NCBI GenBank assembly: GCA_015350385.1
Contig: WNKI01000001.1
Location: 9,075,800-9,139,799, forward strand
Length of the DNA stretch: 64,000 nt
DNA from: Aculops lycopersici
Taxonomy: Eukaryota > Arthropoda > Arachnida > Trombidiformes > Eriophyidae
Direction of reading: 5' to 3'
Part shown: positions 58,556-64,000 of the stretch, piece by piece
Layout: every line of letters begins with the position of its first letter
How positions within the stretch are numbered: the first letter of the stretch is position 1
Made by a program: the position numbers and the translations under genes
The notes under the pieces: model-generated
Told to the model about the DNA's origin: nothing
The model's input: the letters and a program-made list of their open reading frames with translations, nothing else
Databases searched by the model: none

Positions 58556-60195
58556 AGTTTTACCACAAATCTACGCAGAGATTGGCAAAATAAAAGTCAG
58601 ACTGTAGATACAAATGGACTTACCGCTTCGCTCGATCAACAAGTGAAGTACCGTAAAAACCGCCACTTGTTTCCATTTGTTGTTATCCCAAGTAACACTC
58701 TACTCATAATATCACATGATTTACCAAACAGACATCACACAAGAAGCCCTCGAAAACGTTCGGAAACATTCGCGGTGTCGTCGGCGGCAACATCACAATG
58801 GCGACCAGTCGGCTTAGTAGTTGGCGTCAGAATCACGAACGTCGCCCAAAGCGCCCACGAGGGGCTAGTATGATGACTGGAACCAAGTCGGAGAAAGAGA
58901 GAGAGAGAGAGATGGGTTATTAGGAGTTATAAAATGATAAACCACCACCCGAGTGCAACCACACGTAGTATGGCTGCGTTGGACTAGCGTACCAACTGGC
59001 CATGGGCTCCACCAATTGGATTGAACCATCTTGAGATTAGCCATTGAGTCGAGTTCTTAATTGAGTTTAGGTTGTCTCTCTTTCCAACTTGTGGTTCCAC
59101 GAAATCGTTTAATTTCGGTTGTGATGTTGGTGATGCCAGATCAACTTTCCACCCCATAGACCAAACAACACAAATGGAGACGACAAATTTCTTGCCTCCG
59201 GTTGTTGGGGGATGAACAATTTTAATCTGCTCAAGCCTCTGAACTCCACTGACTGATACACTAAATTTTGGAGCCTTCTTCCAGCCGAAAGCTCGATGTC
59301 AAAGTCGAAGTGGGTATCGTTGTTTTTGTTGTGGCCATTGCTGCTGATGCTATCACTGCCGTCCATTTGCCGAATGGATTATCGAAATTCGATTAGGATC
59401 TCGGGCATCATCTGATTTGTTGCTCGCCAATTCTATCATCGTTGTAGTTTTCGTTTTAATCACCGCTGAAGTCGTTTGGCCTCTCTAGCCGCTGACTAAT
59501 TAGACGTCCAGCCGACTGGTTGGTGGCCGGTAACCAGGTAAACGAAGCATGTGATTGAAAGCGATACTCTCTCCCCATTTCGAGTGAGCTTCCACTTTGT
59601 CGCCAGCCGCAAATAATCAGCATAAAGGGCAATGCATGGAGAATACAAGCTATCAGCCGCTAAGAATCTCGCAGATGCCTCGCGACCGCAACCTACTCTC
59701 GCGCTTTTATTAGCCTAAATGACGACAACGACAACGACAACGTCGACGACCACGACCACAACGACTGCTCAATCCACTGGCAACCAAATGAGATACAATT
59801 TCATCTTCTCACTTTATCTCGTCCAATTCCGTTCGTTTCAATTCATATCACTTTGCTTCAGGTGAACTACACTAAATGTAAACGGTTCAGTAATGGTAAA
59901 TGGTAAGCACGATGCGCACCACAAGCTGATTGACATATCAATCAGCTCGCGGCCGAGATGGCAGAAATGGAGATGGATAAAATAAGCGCCACAACTCACT
60001 TACTAGTTCCATCTTAAAGCAGCACCAACTTATCTCTGATTTTCATCGTCGAACGTCGAGAGAATCAGATACTCCAGGGTAAAATGTAAATCATTTGCAT
60101 TTCTTAAGTCTTATCCAGCACATCACACAGTAAGTGTCAGGTGGTTGCCTGTATGAGACGAGAAGAAGAAGCAATGGAAAGTAAACCTCAAATGA

Positions 60196-60218
60196 GCGCC
60201 GCCGCCGCCGCCGCCGCC
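60196..60218 (+). repeat. (GCC)n trinucleotide run
   Basis: Seven GCC units in non-coding DNA. Confidence 0.9.
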
Positions 60219-60504
60219 ACTGCTGCCATTTCTCTCGATGATAATGATGACGGTGCCCCTGCCGATTGGGCAGCCAGCCGGCTGGCGCCACTGGCTCAAT
60301 CGCATTCCGGCTGCAGGAAACTTCGAATTTTGTTGCTGTAGTTAGTATTGCCGCTCAACAGGTTGCTGCGCTGGCGAAACGCGATGCGAAGCGCCAGATA
60401 ATTATGATGAACAGCAACAGGTCGCCCGTTGGCCCATGCAGCAATGGACATCAACACGCATGAATGGTGCGCGTCCATAAGTCGCGCGCCGTTTGTATGT
60501 TTAT

Positions 60505-60528
60505 GTCAGTCAGTCAGTCAGTCAGTCA
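60505..60528 (+). repeat. (CAGT)n tetranucleotide run
   Basis: Five to six CAGT units, followed by diverged ACTG/CCGA units to about 60560. Confidence 0.9.
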
Positions 60529-63500
60529 ATTATGTTGCCCAACTGACTGACCGACTGACCGAGGTTACTCACTATGTTTACCAACCTGTTGACTCCCCAA
60601 CTGACCACATCAGCGGGCTCCAATGCCTAAACTCTGCATCGCTACTCACCGACGAGACTAGATGATGAGCCGCATGAGCTTTGAGGCTCGAAATTATCCA
60701 AGTTTCACGCTCGCGCAACCAGATCGCCACCAAATATGGTAAGCAAGTCACAATAGCCGAGCGCCGGACTACCTGAAGTCAGTCTTCAAAGTGTGTGAAA
60801 ATTTTCAATTCTTGGGCGGCACTCGTTTTAGGTTCAATATTTTGATTGGTAACTTCAACTCTCATCTCTCCAACGAATCAGAAGCACCAAGTTGATCGCG
60901 TAATCGCCGTCGTCGTTGCCATCATCATGCTCATTGACTCGGTGGCGTTTCTATGCTTGTGATGGGAACCAAAGCATCGCCGAGTTGCGTGGCCACTTGT
61001 GGCTTCATATCCCCCACTGCCGGCCACCACTTGCTTGTAGAAATAAATCGACAAAAATCGGCTATTCCATTTCTGTGGATTCGATTCCTTTGATTAGCTC
61101 CGACTTTTTGAGATTCTCCAAAACTTCAAGTGGCTCGCGATAAAGTAACAGAGATTGGAGGGCGGAAAGCAAACATTGCAACTTTGAGTGTACTCTAAGT
61201 CTCAGGTAAGTGAGTGAGGGAGAGGGAGAGAGTGGCAATTTAAGTTTGTTACACTCGAGTAGCCGCAACAACAAGTGTGTTTTAGAGAAGAAACAGAAAT
61301 CGCAACAAGTGTAACAGCCACTTTCGCGCGAGCTCACCACTTGAAAGCTTCCATTCATTCAGGTAACATAATGTTTCTCTCATTCTATGGCACTTCCTCT
61401 CTCTGTGTACAACGCAACTCTCTTTTTTGAACCAAATGGATGCTAATGCCGACCGCCGAATGCTGACTTTGGTGAGTAGAACGAAAACTGAGTTCATTCA
61501 TCGGCAACTTTACCTGTATCTTAGGCCTTAGCTAGAGGTAAGAGAAGGAGGAGAGGAAATTGGAGCTCGCGACAAACGAGAAAAAGAGAGCGACAAGGAC
61601 AAAGACGGCGACGACGAATACGACAATTACCAGCTTTGGTCACGAAACTAACCGGACAGGTAAATTGGTGCGCGTCGTTGCTCGTCGAGCGGCCACTAGT
61701 TGCAGCTCTCCTTCCTGCTTCCTATTCTCGGAGCATACAAGTGCGCCAACGAGCTAGTGACATCCACGAGGCGCACGACAGCATCGGCCACGGCGACCTG
61801 CCGCCGGTTGTGTGTTGTAAGGCAACAATCGAGACGATACGAGCCCAATGACCTCCAAGATGATTGATCAGATTCAGAGGATAGAGGGAAAAAGTGGAGA
61901 GAGATGAAAAAATCGGATCGCCTCTCTATCTCGTTTTGTAAACGAAAAGCGGCCCGCTAGTTTGGGTCACCTGAGAGAGGGAGAATGTAGATTAAACTTT
62001 TTTGGTGTCGGTTGGAATTTTGTGTAGATGGATAAAACCTCTGCCCACACACGCGGCACCAATTTGTTCTGTCTTCGATGGTTAGTTGGCTCCGGTGGTG
62101 GCGACGAAAATATGAACTCAAAATAAACTCAGCCAACATCAGCGCCACCAAATGAGCAGAGCGCTAATTGACTTTTTTATCCTGAAGCGCGCGACGTCTC
62201 GCACTCTTGTCTAGATTAGACCAAATGTTTCGATAATTCTTCTAGTTCAGCTTGGTTTGGTGTTTTATTTTTTCTATCCAGCCATGTGAAAACCTAGATC
62301 ATAACTTTATGTTGTTGTTGCTCCAGAGGAAGAAGAAGAGCACCGCCGCGTTCTAAAGCAGAAAGATCCGTTTATTTAGTGAAGGAAAAACTTTTATAAG
62401 TACTCTATCTAGCCTAATTCAAACATGAACAAGCAACCAGCAAAAAACTCACCTGACCAAAATAATTGGTCGTAAGATTATTGGATTGATTATCAGCGCG
62501 CAAGTTCAACATCTTTATCAGTTAATGAACTCTACCTGGCAGCTCAAGTTCACTTCACTTCACCTGGACAAGCTTTTGAGTGCCACTTTAATCAAGCGCA
62601 CGCATGCAGAGGAGAAAAAAGCGAAAGTTTCAAAGAGAAGAAGGAGGCAACTAATTTTGGCGGTTAATTAAAATTGCGCAAGATAATAAAGTGAGTGCTC
62701 TTAATTGAAACATACGCCGGCGGCCACTTTGTGGACGTAGATTGTAAATTGACCCACCATCTTACAGCTTGGTGTTTGATGGTCGGTCCTAAAGTTTATA
62801 AAGCGTCGTCGTCTAAGGGAGGGGGACAAAAGCGGAGTGATTCTCTTGCCTGCGCCTAGAACAACTTTACAACTTTCCTAATTGACTCTCTCACCTTGGT
62901 GGACTCTCGCTGCTGGCTGCATTAATGCTCACGGGTGTTTATGTGACGCAACAAGTGGCTGCCGCACGCCCTGGTCTGCATTATAGATCCGAGTCTATGT
63001 GCTTCCACTCGGGAGGACTATTCCTGTGTGGTCTTGGTGGCAGCAGCATCAGTAGTAGCAGCTGTATTGGTGGTTGCAACGACGGAATTGATAAGCACAT
63101 CGAAAAATCGGAAGCAGAAAGAGAAGAGAAACTCGAGGAGTAGGAGGAAGAAAGTGGGCATCCGTCGCAGCTGGTGGTGGGCGTGTGCCGTCGGCCGCAG
63201 AGCATGGCCGGCAGGCGCTCAGGTGAGGTGACTCTAAAGCCGCAGCAATGACAAGCGCGATCACGGTGATGAAAGCAAACATTAACCTTTGCGCTTCTCG
63301 CTAGCCGGCAGTTGGTATATTGTGGGCAAAAGTCACTGGATTAGTGGTCACTTTTCTAGAGGAGGGCAGCTAAAATCAAAGAACTCGAGGAGAAAAAAGA
63401 ACAACAACAGCGAAAACAACCACCGGAACGCAAACAAAGGTGCCTGTCAGTGTGAGTATCTGTTATTTTATCGGGGAATCCTACAAGAGTGACCACACGC

Positions 63501-63638
63501 GCAGTTTTTTCTTTCTCCATCTACTAAACAAAAGAGAGAGCACAACCACCAGTTGCTTGTTAGCATGAATTTCAATGATCTGCCTTCTAGTTTACATCTT
63601 CATCTAAACTGAAGTTAACCAAAGGAGCAACCGATACA

Positions 63639-63673
63639 AGAGCCAATGAGCGACGGCTGGTCTCATTGGCTCT
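63639..63673. repeat. hairpin, perfect 12-bp stem
   Basis: AGAGCCAATGAG (63639-63650), 11-base loop, CTCATTGGCTCT (63662-63673). Confidence 0.9.
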
Positions 63674-63975
63674 CGAGGAGGTGAACATACATAGCAAAGG
63701 AGGAAGATAATCGACTTGTTTCCTCGGAAAAAAGTGGATTGGAAGTCGTGATCTTTTAGGGCGGAGCCAGAAGTTTTTCCGCTTTCTCTCCATCGCTACG
63801 CTGACCACTACTCACTGGTCAGTAAAGTAGTGGGTTTCACTGGTAGGCTCATCATTCGTTCGTTCCAGCGGCTTGTTAGCAGCCACTCAGCGGCAACCTG
63901 TGGAATTGAATGGAAAATTGAGATATAATTTACCTCTGGCTTACCTGTCGGTGGCTCCAATCCTATGTTGGTTTT

Positions 63976-64000
63976 TCTCTCTCTCTCTCTCTCTCTCTCT
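63976..64000 (+). repeat. (CT)n microsatellite at the right edge
   Basis: Uninterrupted CT dinucleotides running out of the window. Confidence 0.95.

Larger units (their letters stand above)
58328..64000. other. 5.7 kb without a supported gene
   Basis: No ORF here has recognisable family content. There is a short open frame right after FIGNL1, several simple repeats, a hairpin at 63639-63673 and a minus-strand donor-like CCGACAG|GTAAGC (exon end near 63945), suggesting that a gene beyond the right edge may extend in with UTR exons and introns. A candidate start exon (minus, 59366 downward, MDGSDSISSNGHNKNND) cannot be connected to anything. Confidence 0.5.

Noticed and set aside
59109..59366. 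Minus-strand 85-codon frame starting MDGSDSISS as a first coding exon
   Set aside because: No convincing splice donor or downstream partner; kept only as a remark.

Overview
This is a nuclear DNA window from a metazoan, most likely an arthropod; an acariform mite would fit but is not proven. The gene set is animal: an Nck/dreadlocks adaptor, PINCH, an Abl interactor, a spectraplakin with CH, EF-hand and GAS2 domains, Bax inhibitor-1, a microsomal cytochrome P450 and retromer VPS26. Most genes here read as one uninterrupted exon and sit a few hundred bases apart, so the genome is compact and intron-poor. Exceptions with visible introns are the spectraplakin gene and, probably, the genes at 17.7-18.4 kb and 31.7-32.35 kb.

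Layout. 1-7.4 kb is a cluster of mobile-element debris: a pogo/DDE_1-like transposase (minus strand, cut by the left edge), a Gag-protease ORF with an LTR remnant (minus), a frameshifted and truncated hAT transposase that ends in a CCAAAA array, and an intact ORF pairing a RING-H2 finger with a chromodomain-like C terminus. 7.6-32.4 kb is gene-dense: MED6, Nck, a small coiled-coil protein, a small membrane protein, COQ5, PINCH, GRIPAP1, an orphan HTH protein, two orphan membrane/secreted proteins, BI-1, CWC15, NDUFA4, an Ac45-like V-ATPase accessory protein, eIF3L, a PAXBP1-like fragment, Abi, ribophorin I and a small split secreted gene. A 258-base gap of Ns lies at 14.94-15.20 kb between CT microsatellites.

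33.0-45.5 kb (minus) is one spectraplakin (shot/MACF) gene. Its exons join in phase into about 2,028 codons: N-terminal extension, CH1, CH2, a short rod, EF-hand pair, GAS2 and an SRPAS-type tail. An internal start exon between CH1 and CH2 would give a CH2-only form. The plakin region is cut down to its first repeat and the rod holds three tandem copies of a 348-bp unit. Its introns contain two striking perfect hairpin loci.

47.8-58.3 kb is gene-dense again: SLY1, VPS26, ISY1, a CYP3-clan-like P450 with an LTR fragment just upstream, EIPR1, mitochondrial SerRS and FIGNL1. 58.3-64 kb has no gene I can support; it is rich in simple repeats and ends in a CT array.

Functions are mostly housekeeping. 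Several neighbours act in the secretory/endosomal system (SLY1, VPS26, EIPR1, Ac45-like, ribophorin I) or the cytoskeleton/adhesion system (Nck, Abi, PINCH, spectraplakin), but eukaryotic gene order gives no strong reason to treat them as operon-like units. Product names come from recognising family sequence patterns by eye; no database search was run.
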